A stretch of DNA of 64,000 nt from Himantopus leucocephalus (Eukaryota > Chordata > Aves > Charadriiformes > Recurvirostridae). A program made the translations under genes and the position numbers. Every line of letters begins with the position of its first letter. The stretch's first letter is position 1. Of this stretch, positions 51,901-64,000 are shown piece by piece. Below the pieces are notes generated by a model. It saw nothing but the letters and a program-made list of their open reading frames with translations, did no database searches and was not told where the DNA came from. The stretch spans positions 30,918,453-30,982,452 of the forward strand of contig RSEF01000006.1 of the NCBI GenBank assembly GCA_003993805.1, read 5' to 3'.

Positions 51901-53399
51901 TTGTGAGTCCAGATTCACAATCTTTAAATGTAGATTTTTATTATAGACATGCATTTGTATTTTATGCGTAGATGTATGTTTGTTCCCATGTTTTTGAGTT
52001 TTCATCTTGTTCTCTGTTGCCTTGATGGCTAATAATGAAAAAGTGGATCATGCTGAGTATGTCATGTAACTATCGGGATGCGGGAGCTAGGACTGAGGAA
52101 CAATCAGAAGTATTACAAAAGGACCAGATTTTAACTGTGTATGTTACCAGTTGTGGCAGTAGAGTGTGAGCAGCAACGGTTTTGGTCAAAAGCCTGGGAG
52201 GAGAGCTGGGGTTAGTAATGTCTTTAAATACTCTGGTGAGCTTTGCAGAAACTTTCTGTTCAAGGTGTAAGTAAACCGTGAGGCTCTGTGGAACAAGACA
52301 AATAGGTTTCATTGACTGCCGCCCCCAGGCCAAGGACAGAGATAAACTAACAAGAAAAATATCTTGCTAGTCATGCTGCAATTTGAAATACTTTCCTTTT
52401 TGTAATGGATGGTAGTGGTGAATATAATACAGTAAGATTAACTTTCCTGATAATGCATCTCAGCTTTCAAAACTCCAGAAAACTTTCATACACTGACTTG
52501 AATAAAGGAATACTTGATAGTTCCAGCTTTATGAATAAAACTGAAATGCTGATTAATCCAACTGTAGGATAATTTGCACCTTTAATTGTTCTTTTTTGAA
52601 TCTATAGAGTAAGAGTGTGTATATGTAAAAGTATCTATTTCTCACAAAGAAAATCCAAAACAATAAACCAAACACAACATAGCTCACATTAACTGGGCTT
52701 GCACACACAGACATGAATGAATATACTTTGGCGGATACTTGATAACCAAATGTATATGTGCTATATGCAAGATGTACCAAAGCAGTTATGGGGAAGAGGG
52801 AAGTGAACTGTGTGTTTCATAGGCAGTATCATAGAGCTGCTGTAATTAAGCTGTGTGCTTCTGTACTTCTCTCACATCAGCAGATGTTTTGTTTGCTTCC
52901 TAAGTCAGCTGAGACTTTTCTAAAGGGTAACTTAAAACACTGAACAGGAGCTGGAAGGTGTTATTGAAAAATGACAGATACTGGACAAACAAATGTCTGC
53001 TTTTGAAAATATACAAATTTGCCCTTGTGTGCACAGCTGTAATACGTTAAGACAACTATGTTAGAAAATATTTTTGCAGATGTTTTCTAAAACCTAATGC
53101 TGGTATAAGTATTAAATTCAGAACATTTGTATTTAAAACTTTGGTTTAGTTTTTTTTTTCCCCTGGGTATTTTCTGTAGAAATTCCTGTAGGAATAAACT
53201 GTGAACATCTATTTTAAAATCAAAATGACACAATTTTTCTAGAGTTTTTAATTTCCAAATTGCTTGTACTATTTTAGTTTTCATGGGGCGGGAGGGGAAC
53301 CCTACCCATATTCAAGGAAGTACTTACTTCTACATCTGTATCGTGCTTTGTATCTGGATATCTTATTTAGGCACTAGGTAGCTAGTCATCACAGTGGCC

Positions 53400-53550
53400 T
53401 TGAGAAATAGACACTTATTTTTTGAGCTGTTTTACATGTAGGAAAGCTGAAGTTGTGTGGTTGTCTAAGGTAATGTAACGAGTGACTGAATTGAAAAGGA
53501 AGCTTGAGAGCTTGCACACTTTCTGTAATTCTGTCCCAGTCCACATTTTA
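53400..53550 (-). repeat. MIR-like ancient SINE fragment in intron 1
   Basis: The + strand follows the reverse MIR order: TTTTACATGTAGGAAAGCTG (consensus 'ttttacagatgaggaaactg'), then TGTGTGGTTGTCTAAGGTAA (consensus 'agtgacttgcccaaggtca'), CGAGTGACTGAATTG ('gtcagtggcagagc'), and a final TTCTGTCCCAGTCC. It is strongly diverged but the order is consistent. Confidence 0.5.
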
Positions 53551-54623
53551 GGAAGGCTGAATTGTTTTCAAATTGTACATTCTTTTTCTGCAGATATACA
53601 ATATAGCTTGAAGTGCTTTGTTTTCTCAGAGACCTTTAGTATGTAACATAATCAGATACAGGAGAGCATATGAAGCTTATTATTCCTGTACGGATAAATA
53701 GGTGAGGAGTTTATGATAATGTTTAAGACTGACTGTTCCAAACACATACTGTATGTCATTCAGTGAGCGTATAGGGGGCCTCTGTTAGTGGAGGTAAAAT
53801 GCCAATGTAGGTTAGAGGCTGATGAATGATTAGAGAATTGATCTTGAAAAGTGTCCTCCATTCAAATGAGCCAGGACATCAAAGCTAGACCAACGACAAA
53901 CTCCGTCCAGCTTTTTAAAGGGGGTGGGGGAAGACTGGGAACAAGCAAACCACAGCTTAATACGTTGAGTTGACAAAAGCTGTTCATTGATGGGAACATT
54001 GCTAGATTATTTTATTTTCAATTTATATACGTCCTTGAAGTGCACTTACTGCTTTTGGGGTTTGTATGCTTTCAGAAATCTGTCTCTAACACAAACCTCT
54101 GAGGTGACAGGCAGCTGAAAGTAAGCAGAATATTCTATTAAAGTTAGACTTAGGTCTTCTAATTTAAATTGACTGCATTTATAAGTAGCAACTGGACTGG
54201 AAAGCGGAGCCAGTGTATGTTTGGTTCTTGGAATGCTGGAGGCTTGCAGTGTTGCACTGGAATGGAATTTGAGAACATCTTCCTCTGAATTTTTCCTTTG
54301 CATTGTCTTGATAGTTTTGAGGTCATGCTCAGTAAAAGATCTTATAGTCTAACCTACTATTATTAAAAAAAAAAAACAAAAACAAACCCTGTGGTTAAAG
54401 TTCTTGCCTACTAAGAACATTCCTTTTAAGGAGTCTTAAGCAGTTCTTTGACCAGTCACCTGTTGCTCTTCACAGTCACTTTTTTTTGTCATCCTGATAA
54501 ATTTGACTTTTTATTTCCACCTGCTAATGTAAACCAAAGCAGATGAAGGACATGCTTAATCTTACTCCTTATTAAATACAACAATTAAGATTTTCTGTGA
54601 CGATCAAAGAGAGCGCTGTGCAG

Positions 54624-54690
54624 TCATAGAATACCAGGTTGGAAGGGACCTCAAGTATCATCTGGTCCAACCTTTCTTGGCAGAAAGACA
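54624..54690 (-). mobile_element. CR1 LINE 3' end in intron 1
   Basis: TCATAGAATACCAGGTTGGA, AGGGACCTCAAGTATCATCT and GGTCCAACCTTTCTTGGCAG match the reverse complement of another avian CR1 subfamily end. It is well preserved but cut to about 65 bases. It differs in subfamily from the copies at 22.2 and 48.9 kb, so these are independent insertions. Confidence 0.88.
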
Positions 54691-57600
54691 ATGTGTGATA
54701 TTCTAGTTTATGTTGTAACTGTCAAATCTACAAGTTACCGTATTGTTTTTGTATAATTCACTGGGTATGGAGGTAAATTATTGTGCTTCAGGGCTGGGAG
54801 AATGACAAAACTAACGTATGCTAGCGTATTTTGGTGAGTATGAGTAGCTGCACAAGATATTTAGTGGAAGAAATATTCTTTGTTCTCATAGTTACACCAT
54901 TGCAGGCTTAGAGTTCAGTGTATCATATCACTTATTCTGGTGCTACTTGAAGCCATACTTTTTTTGAACAAAGCAACACTGTTTCATGAAGGAAATTCTC
55001 AGGTATCCGATGTTTAAAAATCTACAAATTTTAAGAAGCAGCAACTTCTGGGCTCTTCCTCCATGTTGAGAACTTTCTCATTACACTTTTGAGTTGTTTC
55101 TCTCTTTCAGTTTCTCAATTTCTTTTTTCTGGGGTGTTTTTTCTTGTTTGTTTGTTTTTAACAGACCATAAGTATTTAGAAGGTTTTCTGAGAAGATGTC
55201 AACCTATAAGATAACAAGCTATGCAAGCTCATCTTCAGTATATCATGTATTTATGAAGTATATGTGTTCTGATGATATAGTTTAAATGATAGGATGTCTT
55301 TATTTTGTGATTGTTTCCGTTTTTAAGGACAGCTGATCATCCTCGTTGAATTCTGTTCTTTGCTCATTACATTCCTCTTTGTAGGATATACTTACCTTCT
55401 AGTTAAGAAGGCATCCTTGTCTAAAAGATCTTGTCATTGCTTCCATAGAAAAGTAGAAAATGGAAAATGCTGTTAAAAATCTGGATGGAAATGACTGGGA
55501 GCCTGCAAACCATGGCTCTGAAGGGAATTATGGAACTGAGGTTAGCAGTTTTGTGTGTAAGGATGTTGCTGTGCAGAAAAAGTTATGTATTCTGGTCAAT
55601 GCACACTAGCGTTACATGTTTCTATTTGTGGATGTGCTCAACAGCATAAGCTAGTAATACTGTTCAAGGCATCCCTGTACGAGATTTCTATGGTAACTTG
55701 GGTTACAGGCTGTATACATGTGGTCTGCTTGCCTCTGTGAATCTTAAGGGTGGATTTTTTCATAATTGGTATGAGAGTTTTGGAGGATATTGTCTGTGCT
55801 TAAGAGTATCAGGAGGATTTTTTTTTTTTCCCTAATGTTGAATTTAACGTAGTTCAGATTCACTTGTGCAGTTCTTCAGGGTTTGTGTGCATATATGCTT
55901 TATGACTCCTAAATTATTCGCTCAGGCAGCAAAGAGAAAATTGCATAGCCTTGTGGATACGTGTGATGGCTGCATATCAGAAATACTGTGTATTTGCTCA
56001 TCTAATTAACTATGCTGAAGTTTTTGGAGAGGGAAATAGACTTCTCCAGAAAGTAATTCTCAGAAGCTGTGTGGATAATGAACTTGGTTCAGAGGTTCCA
56101 CATACTTGCAGAAGTATTTGCTTGAGGCAGGATTTGAAAGAAACTCTCTCTAAGGAGGTCACTCTGTGCAAAGTAAGGAGTGTTGTAGAAACAGGTGAAA
56201 TTTGAGGATGTCCACAAAATAGGATTTTGGACTTGTAATTGACTCAGGATGGAAAGCATTTTTTGGTTTTGGAGACAGGTTAACTTTTATGAAAGTATAC
56301 ACCATCAGAAAGCATTCATGGACTTATCGACAACTGTAGGATGAAAATCTAATATAAATATTTCATTTAATAATTTATTTCATTCAGTATTTACTATTTA
56401 AAAATAAAATTATTGAGAAATAAATGGTATTAAATTTATTTAATTTCTAGTTAGGGCATAACAAGGAATAATAAGACTTCGTAATTTTGCACTTGCAATT
56501 AGACTGCAGGGCTGACTCTCAATTGCTATAGCTTTAAGATGTTGCAATTAATCTCTTTAGGGTGTGTTCTTTAACTTGAAGGTAAAATTCAGGAAATTTG
56601 TATAATGGAATGCAGAATCAGACTCTTAAAATTATGTGTATATGACTGTAGTACATCTTTAAGTATAAGTGGTGAAATGTTTGTTATCCTGCATTTTTTT
56701 AATATATAATGTGCATGTATGTACATATGCATCACCTTGTTACGTTGTAGAATATTGAGTTCCTTTACCAATGGTGCTTGTCTTCATTTTTTTAAATTAC
56801 AGCAAAATGAAGGGAAAGGAAATTTCCCAATAAAAGAATGTCAGGATAATAATAGGGAAGAATGACACTGACAATCAGTGTTTGTGATACTTTGTGCCAT
56901 GTGCTTTTGAAGTTTGTGTGGCTGGATACAATCAGTCTGTTTTAGAGGGATTTTTATATTCTACAAATAAGTAGTAAGCTGGTGAAATAATCTTTTCACC
57001 TAACGAACTGTTGGGGACTGTATTGATCTTCCTGATACTTTTAGAATCAAGCTGTTAAGACGTTGTCCTGTACTAAGAACGTCTTTATTATACAAACAGT
57101 TCTCTTAGGTGTGATTTAATTACACTAGTGTTGCACTCAGAAGGAAAAATAATTATTAACTGTCTGCTTTTAGTTAGCATTGTTGTTCCAAATATTTTCA
57201 TTGAGTTAGAGATGTCCAAGGGAATGTTCTCCTTAAGCATGTCTTATGCATGTAAAGAAAGGGAAATGCTTCTGTTCAAGTAGAATTTCCTATCAGCTGT
57301 TAAAATATTTTTAACGTATCCTTTTCAGAAGCTCCTTCAGAAAAATAAGAACAGTTGTTATCTGGGAGCTTTACTGTGTCTGGATGCAGAAGAGAAATTA
57401 GAATCTTACCATGGAACAGAACAGGCACTTGAAAAACAAAACAATAACTGGGCTATGGTGTGTTAGCATTATTTTGGAGTAGTTGTTTTTTGAATTTATG
57501 CTAAAGAGCACAGAATAAAAAACATTCAGGATGAATGTTGTTTTTTGATGTAGTGTTATGTGCTGAAGGGTAGGAGAAAAAATTCTTTGAGTAAGTGTCA

Positions 57601-60600
57601 GGTTTTTTGTACAACTAGTATGAAATATGAATATTTGATTCTGTATCTGTTTAGGCCTATTTATGTTGCTTCATTGAACTAAAGCAACGTCTTATTTTAT
57701 TAATTCTCCTTCTGTTTGCAATAAAATAGCAGTGTCTGCATTACTCAGTAGTGGTTTATGTATTTGTCAGGAATGTCTGAAGTTATCGGTGTCTCGGGAG
57801 AAACTTATTTCTCAACTGATCTTTTCTGTTGTTGGTACTAAATGTAACTTGATGTTCTAAGAATCGAGCAACAGTCTTTTGTAAGTGTCCAAAAATGTGC
57901 ATTTAGTTGTCTGATTTAGTGAAGCCAGAACCATCTGAAGCAGAATTCTGCTGTTTGTGTCTGATGGACTGAATTTGCAGGACTGTATGAATAGAAAGGC
58001 CTTTTGTATCAGATAACTTGACAAAACATGTCTGACCAACAAGTATCAGCAGCTAAAGCATTAAACCAGAAAGCTTTTAATTGTATGTAGAGGGCCATTT
58101 CTGATTCAAATGTGTGGTAACTGAACACCGTCCAAAGATTTCAAGATTTTCTGAACTGCAGGGGGGGAAACAGGGAGAAAAGAAGTGAAGTTTGTGAAGA
58201 CCAATAGATTTGATGAGCTTTCCTTATTCAAATATAAATCTATACTTTGGATAGTGCAGATCCTGCTATCTGTATTCTGGAACTGCCGTTTTTAGCAGAA
58301 GTCTCAGCTCCAAGGGGTCTCATTCTGTTTGGGAGAATTCCATTGAGGGGGTCGCTCTGTCCAGTTCAGAGACTGAGGAAGGTCTTTGCAAGAGTCCTGT
58401 GAGTACTCTTAATACCACTTCGGCCAGCCTTTCAGAGACATAGACTTTTCCCATCTGTGCCTCAGAAGAAGCTATAGTTTCTTATTTTATTCTGGACAAA
58501 AAGCCTGAGGTAGGGCCTTTCATATACTAGTTGTACATCCTTCCCATATACAACTGTATTATTCTTTAAGTATCATATAGACCAGGTTGCGATAGCTAAC
58601 ACACAGTTGTGACTCTGCATTAATTGCCTGGTCCCAGTTATTATTCTTAGAAGAGTAACTTTTAGTCTATGTAATGTTCAGGTAATTTACATGTAGAGCT
58701 TTATTTGCTCATGTAATATTCCTGTGGATAAATGCTAACTTTCTCAGAAAAACTGAGAAGCTTGCTTATTTTCAAGTAGTTTTTCATACAGCTTTTCCTG
58801 TTTGTTTGGCTGGATACACAAACTATGTGTAACAAACTACTATGAACTGTTAATGGTCAGATTATATTAAAATCGATTTTTTTCAAAGTGCAGCCTGAGA
58901 GAGTGGGATGATCTGGATGAATTAAAGCGCAGTATTTGATGCTAGAGTCTGGGTTTGTTTTTTCCTGAGATACTGAATCTTAGGGAAAAGCAATTTGGAA
59001 GCAAATAAATGCCCAACAATCAATAAATGTAAGAGCATCGTGGAATTTTGAGGGGAAAAAAATGTAAAACAATCAATCAAAAAACTCCTTTGCAAAATGG
59101 TAATCAAATTGATTTTTTTTGAAAGCTCTGAAATGAGTACTTGGGGATTGTCCCTATTAAAAAACTGCTATGTAATAGTAAGTTTGAGAATTTCATTTCT
59201 ATGAAAAATGCTTTAGAGGTTTTCTTACTGCCTTTACGATAAATTATATACTTTCTTTTCCTATATCTTTTACTACTGCATAAATCTGCAGAGAAGTTAT
59301 GAATTTGTTTCGTATTGCTGTGTTGTGATTAAACTGCTTATTATGTCATAAATAGATTTAATTGCATGATCTAATGGGGGAGGAGAAGTGGACTGAAGAG
59401 GGGGAGGAAACAGAAATAGCATTAGAAATTAACAGATAAAAGCAGAGGAAGTTTTGTTACTGAGCTATACAAGCAATGTAGTACTTATGAAATGCAGAAC
59501 CAAATAGTTATTTTGTATTTCCTTTAACTTAATAATTGTAAATGACAACTTACATATAAAGAAGAAAAAAGTCTAAATGACAGAAGACTTCATAGCACTC
59601 TTCATAGCATAGCTAAGACTTTACCTATGCTTTGTCATTTCTTGTCTCAGCTACTGCAGTTTTGTTTTCTTTTGAGCTGGCTCCTCTGCAACGTGTATAA
59701 ACGCTGAAGTAAAATACTTTGCTTTGTTTATGACTTTGATTTCTATCAGCTACTTGTGAATCTCTTATCAGGACTTCTGCTCACCTCAGTTCTCTACTAA
59801 ATGGGAGGAAAAGAAACTATGAAACCCCACTAGAGCTCTATTTTAGTTTTAGTTCCTCACAATTTAGGAGACTGACAACAATCATCTAATTGTTTCTTAC
59901 CTGTAATTCTGGAGCTACAAGTTTCGTGTGGGTTTTTTAATGAAGGGAGTTCAGTGATACTGGAACATACTCACTCTGGATACAAATTTACAAGTGTGAA
60001 CCACCACCTCACTGATGATGGTCTTTCACCATGAGTGCACAGTTATTTCACTAAAATTACACGTTTAAGTAATGACTGAACTATTATTGGAAGTTTAAGA
60101 TAAAATTAGTGTCTTAAATTATTAATAGGAGAAAATAAGTAGGATGTGTAAAGTATGTTTTAAATTTATAATTCTCCAGTTATCAAAGCTCTGCTACTTT
60201 CTTTTTTTAAAATTTCTTTTCTTCTTTAGATGAACATTGCTGTTGTCTGAAACTGCTAAAAAGTTATAAGCCCAAACAACGGGTTAAAGAGGTAACTCTG
60301 GGCCTTATGGAGGAGGGAACGGGGCAGTAGGGAGTTTTAACTTACGAAAACATAAAAAATGTGACCAACATTGAGAATGAAAATCAAATATTAGATCTGT
60401 CAAGTTTGAATCAACCTAAATGTTGAGGTTTCTTTAATTCTATTATGGCTCAGCTTTCCTAGGCCTTAAAACAAGAATTGCTGTTTGTGATTTATAATGC
60501 ATATGTTGTAGGATAAATGAAAATTATTTGGTCCTCGTAGTATGTTAATTTATAGTTATCGTTTGTAGAGTATTGTAACTTCCTGTTATTTAAATGTAAG

Positions 60601-60768
60601 CTCTTAAAATTGCTAGGTGTTTTTGCCTCAACTTGTGAATTTTTATTTTAACACGAATCTTCTTGATGGTCCCTAGTTCCTGAAGTATTGTAGTCTTTTT
60701 TTTTTTTGTTTTAGAAACTTTTAAGTGCTTTGGTTTTTCTAATGACTTGACTGCCTTCTCAACATTCT

Positions 60769-60822
60769 GGCAAGTTGGGATTAATTAAGAAGGCGGGCAA
60801 GTTGGGATTAATTAAAAAGGCT
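60769..60822. repeat. 27-bp tandem duplication
   Basis: A 27-bp unit beginning GGCAAGTTGGGATTAATTAA occurs twice with one or two mismatches near the end of each unit. Each copy contains TTAATTAA. Confidence 0.85.
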
Positions 60823-61923
60823 TGTCTGTAAAGCAGCAGGGATTTGTATGAGCTTAGAGGTGAAGTCTTGCATATAAAAGCTAAGTATTTCTAAAACAGA
60901 TCTGTATATATGCATGAGTGTATGTATCTACTTGTATATCTATGTACGTGTATACAAATATACTTCAAAACAGAATTTTCTAGAGTCTACGTGAAAGTCC
61001 AGGTTCCATGCTGTTGCTTCTTTGACTTGAAGCAGCTATGTGAGTACTGCAAACCTTCCCTTACCTGGGGTTCGTGCCTCTAATTATTGCACTGCTGAAT
61101 GACAGTGGGGAGGAGGAGGAGGAAGAGTTTCATCTTCTCATTATGTGCTCATATTTTAAAATAAAATCACTGCCACTGCATTTCTGTAAGCTGTGTTCCC
61201 AGATTGCCTATCAAGATCTCTGAGGAGTTAGGTAGGTAGATTCATATGTCAGGGTGGGCATGACATCCAACTTCATACAACCAATTAAGTCCTTTTATGA
61301 ATGCTTGGAAGCATAGCTGTTGAAGAGTTCACAAGCTGCAATGTGGGCAAAAATAAGGTGGCCGCTAAGAATAGCAGTCTTCCAGACTGGACAGCAAGAG
61401 TAAGCATTTTGAGTTGCAATTTAGGCTTGAATACTGCTTTTAATCCACTTCAGTCTACAAGTTACTCTCTTCCTTTCCCCCCCCCTTTTCAAGTGATTGA
61501 AATTGCTGGCTGTTGACATCTCTGCAAAAGGTTCATGTCTTTTTTTTTTTTTTTTTTTTTTTNTCTTCTTTTCCTCTGTTCCCCCACCCTTGCAGGATTA
61601 CTGCACTAATCCATGTACACTGTTCTAGGGGCAGAGGCATCAGTTGTTTGCAGGGACTTAAAACCTGTGTGAAAACATAATATTCTGGTTTTTTTAATTA
61701 TTGCAGTAAAATAAAGCCTTGGCTACCTATATGTGACAAACATAAAGCTCCCCATTATTGTACTCGGGGACGTTTTATATGGAGGGGGTGTTATGTATTT
61801 AAAAAAAATAAATAAACAAAAAAAACACCCCAAAACCCTGCAAACAACTCTAGCAGAAAAATTTGAATCTTGAGCAGATACTTTTTAAAAGCATGCCTTA
61901 ACAACTTTGTATATATGATTGAG

Positions 61924-62162
61924 ATAAAAGAATCATATATATCGTCATATATATATATTTATATATATATTATTATTATATATATTCTTATATGGTGGCG
62001 CACGCCTGTAGTCCCAGTACTTGGGAGGCTGAGCACTCTGGGTCACTATTATATATACTGTATAGATATACACTATTATATATATTATATAATATATATT
62101 ATTATATATACTATATAGATATACACTATTATAATAATATATAAAAGAATCATATATATCGT
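61924..62162. repeat. AT-rich array bounded by a 22-bp direct repeat
   Basis: An identical 22-bp sequence, starting ATAAAAGAATCATATATATC, is present at 61924-61945 and again at 62141-62162. Between the copies lie (TA)n-type DNA, a 40-bp 7SL/Alu-like segment (61994-62033) and an imperfect 53-bp-period repeat (units starting at 62048 and 62101, both with TATAGATATACACTATTATA). The arrangement could be an insertion with a target-site duplication, or a locally duplicated microsatellite. Confidence 0.8.
61994..62033 (+). repeat. 7SL RNA (SRP) / Alu-like 40-bp fragment
   Basis: The segment begins GGTGGCGCACGCCTGTAGTC and continues with CCCAG, TACTTGGGAGGCTGAG. It matches the 5' Alu domain of vertebrate 7SL RNA (about nucleotides 10-50) apart from roughly three substitutions and a one-base deletion. 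The start of 7SL is absent, and the similarity stops abruptly at both ends in AT-rich DNA. Primate Alu and rodent B1 share this sequence, but birds are not known to have 7SL-derived SINEs. I interpret it as a fragment of a 7SL pseudogene; foreign (mammalian) sequence in the assembly is the alternative. Confidence 0.75.
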
Positions 62163-62408
62163 GGCATATCGTCACTTAGCCAGAAGACTTGTTCTCTCTC
62201 CATTAGCTTTTCCTTTTGTCTGCTTTGTATGTAAGGTGTCATATTTTTACCTTGGACTTCATTATGCTAGGACACCAAGTGTCTTCTTACTAGGCTCTTA
62301 TTTCTTCTAGTCACTCAAATAGCATTCTCTGTTCATGTTCCAGTTTAATCTTTCCTATTCTGTTTCCTGGATATGGCTTTGCCTGTCTCCTGTGCTGTGA
62401 TACTATTT

Positions 62409-62481
62409 CTGCCTGACCGCTTCTGGAAATCCCACATCTGGATCACTGCCTGAACTCTGGAAATCGCACACTTTAGGATCA
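62409..62481. repeat. Imperfect 37-bp tandem repeat
   Basis: Units 62409-62445 and 62446-62481 both run CTGCCTGA..., CTCTGGAAATC or TTCTGGAAATC, CACA and GGATCA, with a few substitutions and one length difference. No family is recognised. Confidence 0.7.
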
Positions 62482-64000
62482 TTTCTCTTTCTTTCTGGCT
62501 GTATCCTATTGGTGGCGTATAGTCATTCTGCTGCTGCTTTAATTATCTTTCTTCTGCAGCGGACTAGTTGGAATTATTCCCCTCAATACTAAGTGCATGA
62601 TTTTACAGACTAAATTACTGAATTTAATCTCTGATCTGTTAGTCAAGCATCAACGTCGCCTAGCTCTTTGCTGGGGTATATTCATCCCACTTGTGCCATC
62701 ATTTTTAAGTATCTTTTTAAGATCAGCTTTGATCTTTGCCTCCACTATCCAATATTACTCCCCGTATAGGCTGAGATTTTTTTCCTTGTGGGCAATCTGT
62801 TGGCCCCATTTCTACCCAGCTTGTTGCTTGTGTTATGGTTTTCATATTAACTTGGTCTCCAGTTTAAGTAGTTGCACAGCTTATTATTGAGTTTTCGTAT
62901 AATGGTAATTTTCTTTATAGTTGCTTTATCAAAGATAAAGTGAGTGATGTTAATAAATTTATGATGCATTTTATTCTACGTTCCTCTCACATCCATATTT
63001 TTAGATTAAACTATGAATATAGAATAATGAGAAGCAAGACTAATGGGTTCTATTAATTCTGAGCAATTCCTTCCCTTTTGCATTAAATTTAGGTACAATA
63101 TTTGCTAGAATATGACAAATGGTATAATTTAATATATTTAATAAAGTGCCTACTGCTTTACTTGCAAGTTAATGTCTGGTCTTTTGTTTCCCAGTGTTCT
63201 TGCGTAGAGATTCTTGTCTCTGTTCTGGTAGGACAGCAAGTTCTTTGAATTTTGTTACTACTAAAATTGTGGTATTATCCAATTCTATACACTTATTTCT
63301 ATGAGCTGTCTTGCTTTTTGCAAGGTAATACTTTATATCACCATTCTGAGTGAAAACTCTCAAACATTTATTTTGTTTTTTATTATCTTTAATTTCTCTT
63401 GCCTTGTGCTTCCTGATGCTTTTGCCAATTGTTTGACAGGTCTGCAATCACATGTATATATATACACACTCATACAAACACATGATCTAACAAGCTTTTC
63501 TTAGCTGAGAATGTTATTTTTTTTAAATTTGCACAAGAATTGGTTCTTCTAGAATTATTAGTATTACATATTAAAGTTAAGATGTTTTGGTTTTATGGTT
63601 GATTGTCTTGTCATGTACACATTCCTTAATAAAAAAAAAGTGGAATTAGAGCAGGAGGTAATGCTGACAAAGTTACAGATTATAATCACAGCATCCCAGT
63701 TTATCTTTTAAGATATAATTGGATCTTAAGTAATTCAAGGCTTGTTTAGCATTTTTCATTAGATATGAGGATTTTAGCCTCACTTAGAATTTGGGCAGTA
63801 TTTTAGTTCTGACTTGAATTTCTACCTCACAAAGCAATTTTCATGTTGGCTGTAAGTTGAATAGTACAAGGTTCACCTCCATTGTGCCATAAATTTTAAC
63901 TATTTAGGCTGGAAAATTAGTTGTGCTGAATACTACTGGAAATACAAACATTCTACATTGCTTCCCTATTTGCTGTCAATTATCTTAATTATTAATTGTG

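Larger units (their letters stand above)
43294..64000 (+). other. ATRNL1: ATRNL1 intron 1, 5' part
   Basis: The donor GTAAGT is at 43294-43299. I see no acceptor followed by the expected CUB-domain exon up to the window end, so the intron is longer than 20.7 kb. A long first intron is normal for this gene. Apart from the repeats listed separately, it is AT-rich and unassigned, with no nested gene recognised. Homopolymers include T/A runs at 46720-46732, 46764-46775, 54364-54376, 55818-55829 and 61540-61562 (followed by N). A very AT-rich stretch lies at about 56340-56450. Single Ns are at 51405 and 61563. Confidence 0.85.

Noticed and set aside
36957..62162. Identical 217-bp spacing in the duplication at 37 kb and between the direct repeats at 62 kb
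   Set aside because: The sequences share nothing else, so the equal spacing is taken as coincidence.
43294..64000. A second ATRNL1 exon in the window
   Set aside because: The expected CUB-domain sequence following the EGF module was not found in any + strand frame.

Overview
This window looks like nuclear DNA from a bird. Three things point that way. It contains one long and several short CR1 LINE copies of the avian type, whose 3' ends appear on the + strand as ATCATAGAAT-like sequence. Interspersed repeats are sparse for a vertebrate. The one recognisable gene is a vertebrate attractin-family gene with a large first intron. I cannot name the species; the CR1 copies would fit a neoavian bird but do not prove it.

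Layout. Positions 1 to about 41,600 are AT-rich intergenic DNA in which I find no convincing exon. It holds an old MIR/L3-like element (16.5 kb), an imperfect 80-bp-period duplication (18.6 kb), a CR1 copy (22.2 kb) followed by a small GC- and CpG-rich block, degraded CR1 and MIR pieces (27.9 and 28.8 kb), a young-looking 217-bp-period tandem duplication (37.0 kb), a CR1 3' end (39.7 kb) and a (CTCTC)n microsatellite with an assembly gap (40.3 kb). From about 41,605 to 43,350 there is a strong CpG island carrying GC boxes, polypyrimidine tracts, a possible spliced 5' UTR and several upstream ORFs. It leads into coding exon 1 of attractin-like 1 (ATRNL1) at 43,001-43,293 on the + strand. The exon encodes a signal/hydrophobic segment and an EGF-like module and ends in a clean donor site in phase 2. 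The rest of the window (43,294-64,000) is the 5' part of intron 1, which runs past the window end. It contains CR1 ends (48.9 and 54.6 kb), MIR-like pieces (44.1 and 53.4 kb) and an AT-rich array that encloses a 40-bp 7SL RNA/Alu-like segment (61.99 kb).

Functionally there is a single transcription unit here: a CpG-island promoter, a long GC-rich leader with uORFs, and the first exon of a type I membrane protein. No new multi-gene system is visible. The items most worth a second look are the 7SL-like fragment inside an AT array bounded by a 22-bp direct repeat, the 217-bp tandem duplication, the duplicated block at 18.6 kb, and the uORF/G-rich architecture of the ATRNL1 leader.

Family assignments for repeats rest on recalled consensus sequences, without any alignment, and the edges are approximate.
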